From Flammeovirga yaeyamensis (GTDB lineage: Bacteria > Bacteroidota > Bacteroidia > Cytophagales > Flammeovirgaceae), in NCBI RefSeq assembly GCF_018736045.1, contig NZ_CP076132.1:2031501-2095500 (forward strand): 64,000 bases of DNA, read 5' to 3'. The position numbers and the translations under genes were made by a program. Numbering within the stretch: position 1 is the stretch's first letter; every line of letters starts with the position of its first letter. The notes under the pieces are model-generated. The model was given only the letters and a program-made list of their open reading frames with translations, searched no databases and was not told the DNA's origin. Positions 1 through 8,844 of the stretch are shown here, one piece after another.

Positions 1-63
1 TTTGTAATGCGATTTAAATCAATGAATTGAAAGACAGAAAAGTGCTTGTATATTTCTTCGAAT

Positions 64-108
64 AGATCAAAAGCCATCCCAATTTTTCATTGAGATGGCT
101 TTTGATCT
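64..108. terminator. Long hairpin, likely bidirectional terminator
   Basis: Two 20-nt arms (64-83 and 89-108) pair with a single mismatch around a 5-nt loop. The stem contains AAAAGCC and GGCTTTT, so it has a U-rich side on either strand. It lies just past the stop of the minus-strand LRR gene and probably ends that transcript, and perhaps a plus-strand one entering from outside the window. Confidence 0.7.
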
Positions 109-124
109 ATTTTATCAAATCAGA

Positions 125-1228
125 TTAAAAGTAATCTGTTTCGATATTTGGATGCTTTTCTTTGAACTTCGCTACATCTTCATCAGAAACTTGAGCGTCT
201 CTGAAGTAGATAATTGATAAACTTGGAGAGTTATCCAGTGGATCTAAAGTAGCTACTTGAGAGCCAGTGATAATAAGGATACTCAATTTTGGAAGTGTAG
301 AGATAGGCGATAAATCTTTCACTGGAGTGTTAGAGAACGTCAACTCGTTCATCGACTTAGATTTTGCTAAAGCACTAATGTCTTCCACTTTACTGTCTGA
401 GAAATAGAAAGTATGTAAACTCTTTAATTTCTTTAGACTAGAGATGTCTGTGATCTCTGTGTTACTGATGTTTAAGTGTTCCAATTTCTTCAACTTCTTC
501 AATGGAGATAAATCCATCACTTTCGTTTTTTGGATTTGAAGCAACTTCAAGCTTTTCAAACTAGAGATCGCACTTAAATCAGAAACGTTGGTATAAGACA
601 CCTTTAATTCCTCGATGGTAGGTAATTTACTAAGGAATGAAAGATCTTCTACTTTAGTCTCATCGATAGAAAGCATCTTTAATGTTTTGAAAGCAGAAAG
701 AGATTCCCACTCTTTAAACATTTTATTCTGGAATAGGTCGATGTTTTCTAACGGTAATCCGCTGATCGCTTTTAAAGAAGCAATCTTAGTTCCCGATAAA
801 TAAATGGCTTTTAAAGTTGTAGAACCGCTCAAAGGACTTAAATCTTTTACATTACTAAATGCCAAGTTCAAGCTTTGAAGATTTTTTAGATTTTGAAGAG
901 GAGTTAGATCTTTAACTCTAGTATAAGAAATATCAACGTTTTCTAGTTTTACTAAATTCTCTATTGGCTTTAGGTTACTTACAATTCTCTCATCACCGAA
1001 GTCATCATAACCCGATGCGTTGATTGAAGTCAATTCTTCAATTTTTAGCAGTCCTGCTGAGGTCATTTCATCTTGATCCCACATTATTTGGGAAGTGAAA
1101 ATCCCTTTCCAATATTTATCAAGACCATTCCACCATTCCATATTCAACTTTTCTTGTGCGAAAGTACTCGCAGAAAAGGATAGAAAGAGCAGTAAAAATA
1201 AATTCTTTTTTAAATCAAAAGTGATCAT
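125..1228 (-). CDS. Secreted leucine-rich-repeat protein (internalin/SDS22-like repeats)
   Basis: The 367-residue product starts with a signal peptide (hydrophobic core LFLLLFLSFSASTFA, cleavage after A-Q expected at about residue 25). From about residue 75 to 345 it is built of roughly 22-residue leucine-rich repeats with the pattern L-x-x-L-x-I-x-x-T-x-V-x-D-L-S-P-L, the SDS22/internalin type, which stack into a curved protein-binding surface. No C-terminal T9SS sorting domain or membrane anchor is visible, so it is probably periplasmic or surface-exposed by other means. Partner unknown. The next gene upstream starts about 60 bases away on the same strand, and a smaller LRR-like protein lies two genes further on, so the group may share a role. 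Repeat assignment is strong; function is not known. Confidence 0.85.
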   Translation of the reverse strand: MITFDLKKNLFLLLFLSFSASTFAQEKLNMEWWNGLDKYWKGIFTSQIMWDQDEMTSAGLLKIEELTSINASGYDDFGDERIVSNLKPIENLVKLENVDISYTRVKDLTPLQNLKNLQSLNLAFSNVKDLSPLSGSTTLKAIYLSGTKIASLKAISGLPLENIDLFQNKMFKEWESLSAFKTLKMLSIDETKVEDLSFLSKLPTIEELKVSYTNVSDLSAISSLKSLKLLQIQKTKVMDLSPLKKLKKLEHLNISNTEITDISSLKKLKSLHTFYFSDSKVEDISALAKSKSMNELTFSNTPVKDLSPISTLPKLSILIITGSQVATLDPLDNSPSLSIIYFRDAQVSDEDVAKFKEKHPNIETDYF

Positions 1229-1290
1229 TCTATAAAATGTTAGTGTCTATTATATATTACGACTGATATCGTTTCATATTGTGTGGATGT

Positions 1291-1692
1291 CTAGGAAGTT
1301 CCTCTAAATTTTTTCTGTTGATGGATTAATTCACAAGTATCTTCTTTCTTTCCAAACAATCTGTACCTGTATTTTGCAATAAGATCATAAATAAGGTCGG
1401 TTACCTTTATAGGAAATATTGTACCAAACCGAAATAAATGAAAAGGTGATTTAAGATCTTTTGCAATTTCAAGAGCAGCACGAGATTTCGTATAGGCTTT
1501 TTGATCAGTAACTAAAACAATGCTATCGATATAATCAGGGTTAAGGTTGTATTTATTTAATAATGACTTTCCTTCATCAGATTGTAAGGACGCAAACTGA
1601 AAAGTATCCGATTTTTCGTGTCGAATTATAAACTGAACACTTTTATCGCATAAGTTGCAAATACCATCGAACAAGATCACTTTTTTGTCCAT
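1291..1692 (-). CDS. DCC-family (DUF393) thiol-disulfide oxidoreductase-like protein
   Basis: The 133-residue protein opens with VILFDGICNLCDKSVQFI, the family signature D-x-x-C-x-x-C, followed by FASLQSDEGKSLL and a late R-Y-R-L-F-G-K segment typical of DUF393/DCC proteins. The family has a thioredoxin-like fold and is annotated as a predicted thiol-disulfide oxidoreductase; the substrate is generally unknown. It has no signal peptide, so it is probably cytoplasmic. The gene follows the small LRR-like gene with a 5-nt gap and is likely the last or second-last cistron of a minus-strand operon beginning with the SRPBCC gene. Length is normal for the family. Confidence 0.88.
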   Translation of the reverse strand: MDKKVILFDGICNLCDKSVQFIIRHEKSDTFQFASLQSDEGKSLLNKYNLNPDYIDSIVLVTDQKAYTKSRAALEIAKDLKSPFHLFRFGTIFPIKVTDLIYDLIAKYRYRLFGKKEDTCELIHQQKKFRGTS

Positions 1693-1697
1693 ATCAC

Positions 1698-2198
1698 TTA
1701 CTGATTAATCGAGCAATTAGGTTGTCTTAATAGAACTGTTTCTATCTGAGATTGTTCAACCACCAAGTTCTTAATGCTTAATATTTTTATCGAATGATTC
1801 ATGATGGGCTGTAAATCATCCACATAAGAATCATCAATAATTAAAGTTTCTAAAGCAGAACACAGCATCAAAGAATCTAGATCGGCAACATCGGTATGGT
1901 CAGCATAAACCTCTTTCACCAAAGGAAAGAACATAAGCGGGTCTAAAGAATCTATTTTTTGATAAGAAGCATAAATTCTATCCAAAGGAATGAGGCGATT
2001 GAAAAAAGTAAAGTCAGGCCATTTTACCACCTCTAAAGCTTCATCAAATAGTGATTGATAGACTCTACCAAGGTTGTTTTCTTCTTTTACCAATTGATGC
2101 ACCTTCTCGCTTTCAATATGTTCCTCTTGTACTTTAATGCTGAATAGAATAATTTCTTTCCAAGCATCATCCAATCTATTCCAAGTAGTAATTTGCAT
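1698..2198 (-). CDS. Small LRR-like protein of unknown function
   Basis: The 166-residue protein has no signal peptide. Its first half (to about residue 75) is helical-looking and unfamiliar. The second half carries two or three weak leucine-rich units (IDSLDPLMFFPLVKEVYADHTDVADLDSL and similar), ending in a Q-x-E-T-V-L-L-R-Q-P-N-C tail that resembles the capping tails of cytoplasmic LRR proteins. It begins 1 nt after the SRPBCC gene stop and ends 5 nt before the DCC gene, so the three are almost certainly co-transcribed. It may be a degenerate or short relative of the secreted LRR protein two genes downstream. Function not assigned. Confidence 0.7.
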   Translation of the reverse strand: MQITTWNRLDDAWKEIILFSIKVQEEHIESEKVHQLVKEENNLGRVYQSLFDEALEVVKWPDFTFFNRLIPLDRIYASYQKIDSLDPLMFFPLVKEVYADHTDVADLDSLMLCSALETLIIDDSYVDDLQPIMNHSIKILSIKNLVVEQSQIETVLLRQPNCSINQ

Positions 2199-2199
2199 A

Positions 2200-2646
2200 T
2201 TATTTGATGACCAATCGGTCGATGTATTGTTTTAGATTTTTTTTAATAAAGTAATTCCATCCACCCAAACAGCTTTCGTATCTAAATTCTTCAATATCTT
2301 GACTAAAAGGGTCAGTAACGGTATGTGTTAACGTTAATCTTGATGAGTTTTCGCTGAGGGATTCAATAGAAAAACAAACTTCCGAACTTCCATCAAAACC
2401 TTGATATTCCCTTAATAAAGTAAAGCTTTTTTGTGGCTGAATAGCTAGCACTTTCCAAAAATGTGGGAATACCCGATTTGGGGTTTCGACATCAAAAAGT
2501 ACTTGATACCCCACCTCTAATTCAAAGGATGGAATATTAGAAAAGAACCAATTTATTTGATGTGAATGTTGGGTGATTACCTCCCAAAGTAAGCTTTTTG
2601 AAACAGTAAACTCTTCTGTTACAATCACTTTTTTATTTTCTTCCAA
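2200..2646 (-). CDS. SRPBCC / AHSA1-like START-fold protein
   Basis: The 148-residue protein starts VIVTEEFTVSKSLLWEVITQ, a typical AHSA1 (activator of Hsp90 ATPase homologue 1-like) opening, and includes FPHFWKVLAIQPQKSFTLL, SRLTLTHT and a closing GGWNYFIKKNLKQYI helix, all expected of the polyketide-cyclase/SRPBCC superfamily. These proteins form a deep hydrophobic ligand pocket; the ligand here is unknown. It is the first gene of the minus-strand group and lies divergent to the dehydrogenase at 2789, with about 140 bases between the two starts that should hold both promoters. Confidence 0.85.
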   Translation of the reverse strand: MEENKKVIVTEEFTVSKSLLWEVITQHSHQINWFFSNIPSFELEVGYQVLFDVETPNRVFPHFWKVLAIQPQKSFTLLREYQGFDGSSEVCFSIESLSENSSRLTLTHTVTDPFSQDIEEFRYESCLGGWNYFIKKNLKQYIDRLVIK

Positions 2647-2788
2647 ATTTTCAACTTTTTGATGTCCAATGGATAGATCAAAGGTATTTAATATTCTGGA
2701 AAGTTGTTACAAAAATCACTTGATGTTATAGTGCTATGGAGATATTATTTATTAATTTGTGACATCAGTCAATACATAAAAAGAAATT

Positions 2789-3727
2789 ATGAAAATCGTA
2801 TTTTTAGATGCGGAATCTTTAGGGAACGACGTACAAACAGAACTTCAACAATTTGATCAGCTAGGAGAGGTGATCCATTATGCTTTAACACCAAAAGAAG
2901 AGACATTATCACGTATCAAAGATGCGGATGTAATTGTAACAAACAAAGTGGTGATTACAGAAGAAATGATGAAAGTTTGTCCTCAACTTAAAGGTATAGC
3001 AATTACAGCTACAGGAACCAATAACGTGGATTTAGAGGCGGCAAAAGCCTTGAATATTCCAGTGAAAAATGCAGTGAATTATTCATCAGAAAGTGTGGCA
3101 CAACAAACTTTTGCCATGCTATTGTCATTGATGAATAATATACATGAGTACGACGAGTTTGTGAAAGATAATTCATACAGTAATCATCCTTCATTTACAT
3201 GGATTGGAAAGGGTTTTCAGGAAATCAATGGCAAAACGTTTGGGATAATAGGACTCGGAAACATCGGAAAGCGAGTAGCTGAGATTGCCACTGCTTTTGG
3301 TGCAAAAGTGATTTATTATTCTACTTCCGGTGTGGCGAGAGACGAGCGTTTTACTTTGGTAGATAAAGACACCTTGTTCAAAACATCTGATATTATCTCA
3401 ATACATTCTCCATTAAATGAGGCCACTAAAAACATCATTTCTGTTGAAGAATTAAAAATGATGAAATCTTCTAGTATTTTACTAAATACTGGTCGTGGAG
3501 GAATTGTAGACGAAAGTGCATTGGTAGATGCCTTAAATGAAAATCAGATAGCAGGGACGTGTGTGGATGTATTTACTGTAGAACCTATGGTACACGATAG
3601 CCCTTTTAAAAATGTGAAAGATCAGAGTAAAATTCTTTATTCTCCTCACATCGCTTGGGCGAGTTTAGAAGCGAGAAGAAAACTGTTGAGTATTACTTTG
3701 GAGAATGTGAAGAGTTTTATAAGCTAA
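2789..3727 (+). CDS. D-2-hydroxyacid dehydrogenase, NAD(P)-dependent (glycerate dehydrogenase-like)
   Basis: The 312-residue protein has the two-domain formate/glycerate dehydrogenase layout. The nucleotide-binding motif G-L-G-N-I-G-K-R sits in FGIIGLGNIGKRVAEIATAF at about residue 150. The catalytic trio is present: Arg in LLNTGRGGIVDESAL, Glu in VDVFTVEP and His in SPHIAW. The family interconverts D-2-hydroxy acids and 2-oxo acids. VTNKVVITEEMM and ITATGTNNVDLEAA near the N terminus resemble hydroxypyruvate/glycerate dehydrogenases (HprA), but the exact substrate cannot be read from sequence. Monocistronic, divergent from the SRPBCC operon. Confidence 0.92.
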   Translation: MKIVFLDAESLGNDVQTELQQFDQLGEVIHYALTPKEETLSRIKDADVIVTNKVVITEEMMKVCPQLKGIAITATGTNNVDLEAAKALNIPVKNAVNYSSESVAQQTFAMLLSLMNNIHEYDEFVKDNSYSNHPSFTWIGKGFQEINGKTFGIIGLGNIGKRVAEIATAFGAKVIYYSTSGVARDERFTLVDKDTLFKTSDIISIHSPLNEATKNIISVEELKMMKSSSILLNTGRGGIVDESALVDALNENQIAGTCVDVFTVEPMVHDSPFKNVKDQSKILYSPHIAWASLEARRKLLSITLENVKSFIS

Positions 3728-3763
3728 TAGGCTTCCACAAAACAAATCCATATTGATATAAAG

Positions 3764-3807
3764 AATCAACTCCAATCTTGATAGTTTATCCAAGGTTGGT
3801 GTTGATT
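3764..3807 (+). terminator. Imperfect hairpin after the dehydrogenase gene
   Basis: Arms 3764-3780 and 3791-3807 pair over 17 nt with two mismatches around a 10-nt loop. The following sequence is only moderately U-rich, so this is a possible rather than certain terminator. The rest of the 195-base gap to 3923 shows no gene. Confidence 0.5.
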
Positions 3808-3922
3808 TAATATGTAAAAAAAGGTATTTATGATGTAATCTCTGAGTTTAATGTCTATTCATTGTGAACGGCAGAGGGTGCTGTTATAGCAGAAATAAGT
3901 AAGAAATACTCAAATTTTAGAA

Positions 3923-4348
3923 ATGAAATTTATTAAAATAATTATTTTAACGCTTCTGCTTAGTATGGTTACTTTATTGACATACAGTATGAATAAACCA
4001 CATGCAAAATATAAGGTGATTAAGGTTAAAACTAAAGGAGATTATTATATAATACATGCTATGAGAAATGACTCACTTTTTAAAATCATCTCCAAAAAAG
4101 TTGTAATTAAAGAATCAGAATTTGAATTGTTGAAAAAAGGTAAAAGTTATTATTTCGATTTTGGAAGTAATATAGATGAAAAAGGAACAGAGCCATTGGC
4201 AGGAATAGCTAATTATTTAGATGTTAAGAATAAACCTGTTTTTATTGATGGTAATACTAGAATAAGATTTACAAAACGTTTTCATTATCGTTTGTATACT
4301 TCAAATAATCTTATGGGTTTATATTATATTCCACCATCGCCAAACTAA
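3923..4348 (+). CDS. Hypothetical membrane-anchored or secreted small protein
   Basis: The 141-residue protein has an N-terminal hydrophobic helix (IKIIILTLLLSMVTLLTY, residues about 4-22) acting as an uncleaved anchor or signal peptide. The rest is beta-rich and basic, with YYIIHAMRNDSLFKIISKK and a C-terminal FHYRLYTSNNLMGLYYIPP stretch. I do not recognise the family. The next gene (start 4395) also encodes a short protein with an N-terminal hydrophobic helix and a small beta-rich body, only 46 nt further on, so the two look like a pair. Base composition appears more AT-rich than the flanking housekeeping genes, hinting at accessory origin. Confidence 0.65.
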   Translation: MKFIKIIILTLLLSMVTLLTYSMNKPHAKYKVIKVKTKGDYYIIHAMRNDSLFKIISKKVVIKESEFELLKKGKSYYFDFGSNIDEKGTEPLAGIANYLDVKNKPVFIDGNTRIRFTKRFHYRLYTSNNLMGLYYIPPSPN

Positions 4349-4394
4349 AACTGAAATTATAATATGATCTGTAAATTTGGAAAAACAAAAATCT

Positions 4395-4775
4395 ATGAAG
4401 ATTAAAAATATATTTAGCGCAATTATTTGTTTATTTATATTATATCAATTGTATTTTGATAAAGAAGAGTCGCTAAATTATCAGGAACAATTATATCTCA
4501 AACAAATGAACGAATCTTTTGAGGGTTTAATTACTAAAAAGGAAATAATACCTAATAGAAGTTTTTTTAGAAAAATAGTCTTTAATGATGGGGAAGACAT
4601 TTGGATAGATTATTCAGGTATTACATCGGAATGTTATGATAGTTTACATGTTGGTGATTTTATAAGAAAGGAAAAAACATCACCCTTTATAATAGTCGTA
4701 AGAGAGAACCAAATGTTTGATATTTTATATTCTGATACAACGTATAACTATATTTTAGATAAAAGTAAGTTGTGA
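4395..4775 (+). CDS. Hypothetical small membrane-anchored protein
   Basis: From the ATG at 4395 the product is 126 residues; an in-frame TTG at 4377 would add MEKQKS, but ATG directly before a lysine-rich start and hydrophobic helix (KIKNIFSAIICLFILYQLYF) is the more natural start. After the helix comes a short soluble domain with EDIWIDYSGITSECYDSLHVGDFI and FIIVVRENQMFDILY. Not a family I recognise. It follows the similar-sized gene at 3923 at short distance and may share its transcript. Strongly AT-rich. Extracytoplasmic location is inferred from the N-terminal helix. Confidence 0.6.
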   Translation: MKIKNIFSAIICLFILYQLYFDKEESLNYQEQLYLKQMNESFEGLITKKEIIPNRSFFRKIVFNDGEDIWIDYSGITSECYDSLHVGDFIRKEKTSPFIIVVRENQMFDILYSDTTYNYILDKSKL

Positions 4776-5181
4776 GAAAACACTTAAAATTAGGATTTAT
4801 TTTAAAGTTTTTCATCATCAAAAACAACTTAGCACTGTATATAAAACAGAAAGTACATCAGCTGAAAAAAAATCAAAAATGGTGTTCGGATTAATTTTTC
4901 TATAACTGTTCAAATTACCGTTCAGTTCTTTTCTTTTTATAAGTGTCAAAATAGTAATGGAAATCGTAATATAACCCATCTTCAAATAAAACAACCCACA
5001 TTTTCCAATCCCCATATCACAAATTCCAAAAAAATCTCCTCTAAAAATAAAATCTTCATTATTAATTCTTAATTCATCATTAAGTATTCTTCTTTTTATT
5101 TAAATTTGCTTTCCCAATTTTATCAAGTGGTGAAATTGGACTTTATTATTTTTTGTTTCTGAAATATTTTAAATCAAAGCA
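4776..5181. other. Intergenic stretch upstream of valS
   Basis: About 400 bases with no supported gene. It is very AT-rich. A possible -7 element TAAATTTG (5101-5108) matches the Bacteroidota TAnnTTTG form, but no clear TTTG lies about 19 nt upstream, so it is only a weak valS promoter candidate. A 65-codon minus-strand frame at 4818-5015 is not convincing. Confidence 0.5.
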
Positions 5182-7809
5182 ATGGAGCTTGCGACTAAGT
5201 ACAATCCTCATGACGTAGAGGACAAATGGTATCAGTTCTGGTTAGAGAACAAATTTTTTCATTCTGAGCCTAATCCTGATAAGAAGCCATTCACCGTCGT
5301 CATCCCGCCACCAAACGTGACAGGGGTGTTGCATATGGGTCACATGTTGAATAACACAATTCAAGATGTCTTGGTCCGTCGTGCAAGAATGAGAGGATAT
5401 GAAGCTTGTTGGGTACCTGGTACTGACCACGCATCGATTGCTACAGAAGCAAAAGTAGTAAAGATGTTGAAAGACGAGCATGGTATCAGTAAATCTGATA
5501 TTACTCGTGATGAATTTATGAAATACGCTTTCGAGTGGAAAGAAAAATACGGTGGAATCATCTTGAACCAATTGCAGAAATTGGGTGCTTCTTGTGATTG
5601 GGACCGTACGCGTTTCACTATGGAAGACGAACTTTCTAAAGCAGTTATCAAGGTATTCGTAGACCTTTATAAAAAAGGATGGGTGTACCGTGGTGCAAGA
5701 ATGGTGAACTGGGATCCGGCAGGGAAAACAGCTTTATCAGATGAGGAAGTAATCCACAAAGAGGTAAACTCTAAATTATATTATGTACAATATCCAATCG
5801 TAGGAAAAGAAGGTGAGTTTGTAACTATTGCCACAACTCGTCCTGAAACAATTCCTGCAGATGCAGGTGTTTGTGTGAATCCTAACGATGATCGCTTCAA
5901 GCATTTGATTGGACAAAAAGTAATCGTACCAACAACAAACAGAGAAATCCCTGTTTTTGGTGATGATTATGTGGATATTGAATTCGGTACAGGTTGTTTA
6001 AAAGTTACTCCTGCTCACGATATCAATGACTACGAGTTAGGTTTAAAACATAACTTGGAAGTAATTGATATTATCGAAGAAGACGGATCGATTAACGCTA
6101 AAGCAGGTGCGCAATACGCAGGTAAAGATCGTTTCGTTGTTCGTAAAGAAATCGTTAAAGACCTAGAAGCTTCTGGAAACTTAGTAAAAGTAGAAGAGCT
6201 TCAAAATAAAGTAGGTACTTCTGAAAGAACTGGTGCAGTGATCGAGCCAAGAATTTCAACGCAATGGTTCGTATCGATGAAAGAAATTTCTAAGCCTGCA
6301 TTGGAGAATGTAATGAATGATAACATTCAGTTGCATCCTGCGAAGTTCAAGAATACGTACCGTCACTGGATGGAAAATGTAAAAGACTGGTGTATTTCAC
6401 GTCAGTTATGGTGGGGACAAAGAATTCCTGCTTTCTACCTTCCAAACGGTGAGTTTGTAGTGGCAGAAACTGCAGAAGAGGCATTAGTTGAAGCTCAGAA
6501 AATTGATGCGGATATCACTATCGACCAACTTTCTCAAGACGAGGATGTATTGGATACTTGGTTCTCTTCATGGTTGTGGCCTATCTCAGTATTTGATGGT
6601 ATCACGAAGCCAGAAAACGAAGAGATCAACTACTACTATCCAACAGATGATCTAGTTACTGGTCCAGATATCTTATTCTTCTGGGTAGCACGTATGATTA
6701 TCGCCGGATACGAGTGGAAAGGCGAATTGCCATTCAAAAATGTATACTTAACAGGTTTGGTTCGTGATAACCAAGGCCGTAAAATGTCGAAGTCATTGGG
6801 TAACTCACCTGATCCTTTGGACTTAATGAAAGTATATGGTGCTGACGGTGTTCGTGTTGGTTTGTTATTGTCTGCAGCAGCAGGTAACGACTTACTTTTC
6901 GACGAAAAACTATGTGAGCAAGGTCGTAACTTCGCTAACAAAATCTGGAACGCTTTACGTTTAGTTAAAGGTCTTGAGGTAAGTGAAGAAGCACAACCTG
7001 AATCAAATAAAATTGCCATCGAATGGTTCGAAGCACGTTTCAATCAAGTATTGGAAGATGTAGAAGCGAACTACGAGAAATATAGATTGTCTGACTCATT
7101 AATGTCAGTGTACAAATTGGTATGGGACGACTTCTGTTCGTGGTACTTAGAAATGGTGAAACCAGAATACGGTTCTCCAATTGATAAGGCTACTTTAGAA
7201 GCGACTATCAATTTCTTCGAGAAGATTGTTAGACTTTTACATCCATTCATGCCATTCTTAACAGAAGAAATCTGGCATGCAGTACGTGAAAGAGCTACTG
7301 AGGATGCTTTAGTAGTAGCAGATTACCCAACTGTAGAGTCATTCGACAAAACATTGTTGGATCAAGCGACTGCTGCTTTCGAAATTATCTCACAAGTGAG
7401 AAACGTTCGTAACAAGAACCAAATTGGTCCTAAAGTACCTCTTCCAATGTCAGTGTTAGCTTCTGATTCTACTGTTTACGATCGTTTCGGTGGTATCATC
7501 ACGAAGTTGGCGAACTTGGAATCTTTATCAATGGTGGATGCTGAAGTAGAAGGAGCCACTCAGTTTGTTTACAAATCTGATAAATGTTTCATCGACTTAG
7601 CAGATCAAATTGATGTTGAAGCTGAGAAAGAGAAGTTAACGAAAGAGCTTGAATACACGAAAGGCTTTATCGCTTCTGTTCAAAAGAAACTTTCTAATGA
7701 AAGATTCGTAGCAAATGCTCCTGAAGCAGTTGTGGCTAAAGAACGTCAGAAGCAACAAGATGCTGAAGATAAAATCAAAGCATTAGAAGAAGCTATCGCA
7801 AAACTGTAA
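5182..7809 (+). CDS. valS: Valyl-tRNA synthetase
   Basis: The 875-residue class Ia synthetase charges tRNA-Val with valine. The HIGH-type motif appears as HMGH at residues 51-54 inside PPPNVTGVLHMGHMLN, and KMSKS at 534-538 inside GRKMSKSLGNSPDPLD. The CP1 editing domain is present (TTRPETIPADAGVCVNP), as are the anticodon-binding helical domain (WDDFCSWYLEMVKPEY) and a C-terminal coiled-coil tRNA-binding arm (residues about 810-875, rich in K/E/Q). Length is normal. Start ATG is supported by the conserved ATKYNPHDVEDKWYQFW opening. A terminator hairpin follows directly. Eight tRNA-Val genes lie about 29 kb away; no direct link is shown. Confidence 0.98.
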   Translation: MELATKYNPHDVEDKWYQFWLENKFFHSEPNPDKKPFTVVIPPPNVTGVLHMGHMLNNTIQDVLVRRARMRGYEACWVPGTDHASIATEAKVVKMLKDEHGISKSDITRDEFMKYAFEWKEKYGGIILNQLQKLGASCDWDRTRFTMEDELSKAVIKVFVDLYKKGWVYRGARMVNWDPAGKTALSDEEVIHKEVNSKLYYVQYPIVGKEGEFVTIATTRPETIPADAGVCVNPNDDRFKHLIGQKVIVPTTNREIPVFGDDYVDIEFGTGCLKVTPAHDINDYELGLKHNLEVIDIIEEDGSINAKAGAQYAGKDRFVVRKEIVKDLEASGNLVKVEELQNKVGTSERTGAVIEPRISTQWFVSMKEISKPALENVMNDNIQLHPAKFKNTYRHWMENVKDWCISRQLWWGQRIPAFYLPNGEFVVAETAEEALVEAQKIDADITIDQLSQDEDVLDTWFSSWLWPISVFDGITKPENEEINYYYPTDDLVTGPDILFFWVARMIIAGYEWKGELPFKNVYLTGLVRDNQGRKMSKSLGNSPDPLDLMKVYGADGVRVGLLLSAAAGNDLLFDEKLCEQGRNFANKIWNALRLVKGLEVSEEAQPESNKIAIEWFEARFNQVLEDVEANYEKYRLSDSLMSVYKLVWDDFCSWYLEMVKPEYGSPIDKATLEATINFFEKIVRLLHPFMPFLTEEIWHAVRERATEDALVVADYPTVESFDKTLLDQATAAFEIISQVRNVRNKNQIGPKVPLPMSVLASDSTVYDRFGGIITKLANLESLSMVDAEVEGATQFVYKSDKCFIDLADQIDVEAEKEKLTKELEYTKGFIASVQKKLSNERFVANAPEAVVAKERQKQQDAEDKIKALEEAIAKL

Positions 7810-7829
7810 CAAGTTTTTGATTATATTTG

Positions 7830-7862
7830 AAAGGCAATTGGGTGACTACTCAATTGCCTTTT
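7830..7862 (+). terminator. Intrinsic terminator of valS
   Basis: AAAGGCAATTG pairs with CAATTGCCTTT around a short loop, followed by T-rich sequence. It begins about 20 nt after the valS stop. Confidence 0.85.
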
Positions 7863-7864
7863 CT

Positions 7865-7914
7865 GTATCATATCATTAACCCATGAATTAATTCATGGGT
7901 TAATGATATGATAC
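7865..7914. repeat. 50-bp perfect palindrome
   Basis: Positions 7865-7889 are the exact reverse complement of 7890-7914, with no spacer; the centre is GAATT|AATTC. It directly follows the valS terminator and is followed by GCCCTTTTT, so in RNA it would form a second, 25-bp hairpin with a T-rich tail. It may be a back-up terminator, a protein-binding site or a small repeat element; the sequence alone does not decide. Confidence 0.9.
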
Positions 7915-7931
7915 GCCCTTTTTAAACTCAC

Positions 7932-8750
7932 ATGATCCTCACAAAAGTGAAAATTACGAATTTATTTATCGCATCGGTGCTACTTTTAGTATTTGGTGTT
8001 TCTTGTGCTAAAAAATCGACAGGCATTACCGTCAACGGAAAATCTTCTGAATTGAATGTGAAGAATTTAGATTACGAATACTTATCTACGAAAGGTAAGT
8101 TAGTATTTAAATCTGCTGCTAAAGATCAAAAGTTAGCGATCGATACAAGAATCCAAAAAGACAAACAAATGTGGATGTCGATGCGTGTGGCTAAAATCGA
8201 AGGTTTAAGAGTATTGGCTACCCAAGACAGTGTTTTCGCTTTAGATAAAATGGGTAAAGAAGCTTATGTTTTAAGCTATGATGATGTGGAGCTATTATTA
8301 GGCACAAAGATCGATTACGATTTATTACAATCTATTTTTACAGGAGATCTTCCTCAAACATTTATCGACGATTCTAAAGTAAAAGTAGAAGAGGAGATGT
8401 TCTCTCTAACACAAAAAACAAAACTATATGAGTCGAGTGCTTATGTAAATCGTTCTACTCAAGTGTTAGAGGAGATTGTGGTAAAGTTGAAGAAAGAAGG
8501 TAAAATAGCTGTGGTTGACTATAAAGATTTTAAAACCATCGAAGAGGGAAGTGCTCAAATAGCTCCTTTCCAAACAGATGTCTTTATTGGTAACGGTACC
8601 CAAAAATCTGATTTTGCTACACAAGTCTCTGTCAATATCAATTTATCTAAAATAGAAGTGGAAGAAGGAGCTGTGAAAATGCCCTTCAAGATTCCATCAA
8701 AATATAAAATTGTAGATAGAAGGGAGTTGGAAAGAAGGAATTTGAAGTAA
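7932..8750 (+). CDS. DUF4292-family outer-membrane-type lipoprotein
   Basis: The 272-residue protein has a lipoprotein signal peptide (FIASVLLLVFGVSC, lipobox Cys at about residue 25, followed by AKKST). The body matches my recollection of DUF4292 proteins of Bacteroidota: LSTKGKLVF, MWMSMRVAKIEGLRVLATQDSVFALDKMGKEAYVLSYDDVE, and a C-terminal FKIPSKYK segment with a lysine/arginine-rich tail. The fold is thought to be LolA/LolB-like, which would suit lipid or lipoprotein handling at the outer membrane, but that is inference. It lies between the palindrome after valS and a beta-barrel gene on the same strand. Confidence 0.82.
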   Translation: MILTKVKITNLFIASVLLLVFGVSCAKKSTGITVNGKSSELNVKNLDYEYLSTKGKLVFKSAAKDQKLAIDTRIQKDKQMWMSMRVAKIEGLRVLATQDSVFALDKMGKEAYVLSYDDVELLLGTKIDYDLLQSIFTGDLPQTFIDDSKVKVEEEMFSLTQKTKLYESSAYVNRSTQVLEEIVVKLKKEGKIAVVDYKDFKTIEEGSAQIAPFQTDVFIGNGTQKSDFATQVSVNINLSKIEVEEGAVKMPFKIPSKYKIVDRRELERRNLK

Positions 8751-8844
8751 AATCACCGATTTTCTTAAAATAATCGTCGAAATATAAACAATTGATAATC
8801 AGATTTATTAATTAGGTAACTTAATAACAAACTATTTCACTGTT

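Noticed and set aside
4818-5015. 65-codon minus-strand reading frame
   Set aside because: No signal peptide pattern, no likely start context and no family resemblance; it lies in very AT-rich intergenic sequence.
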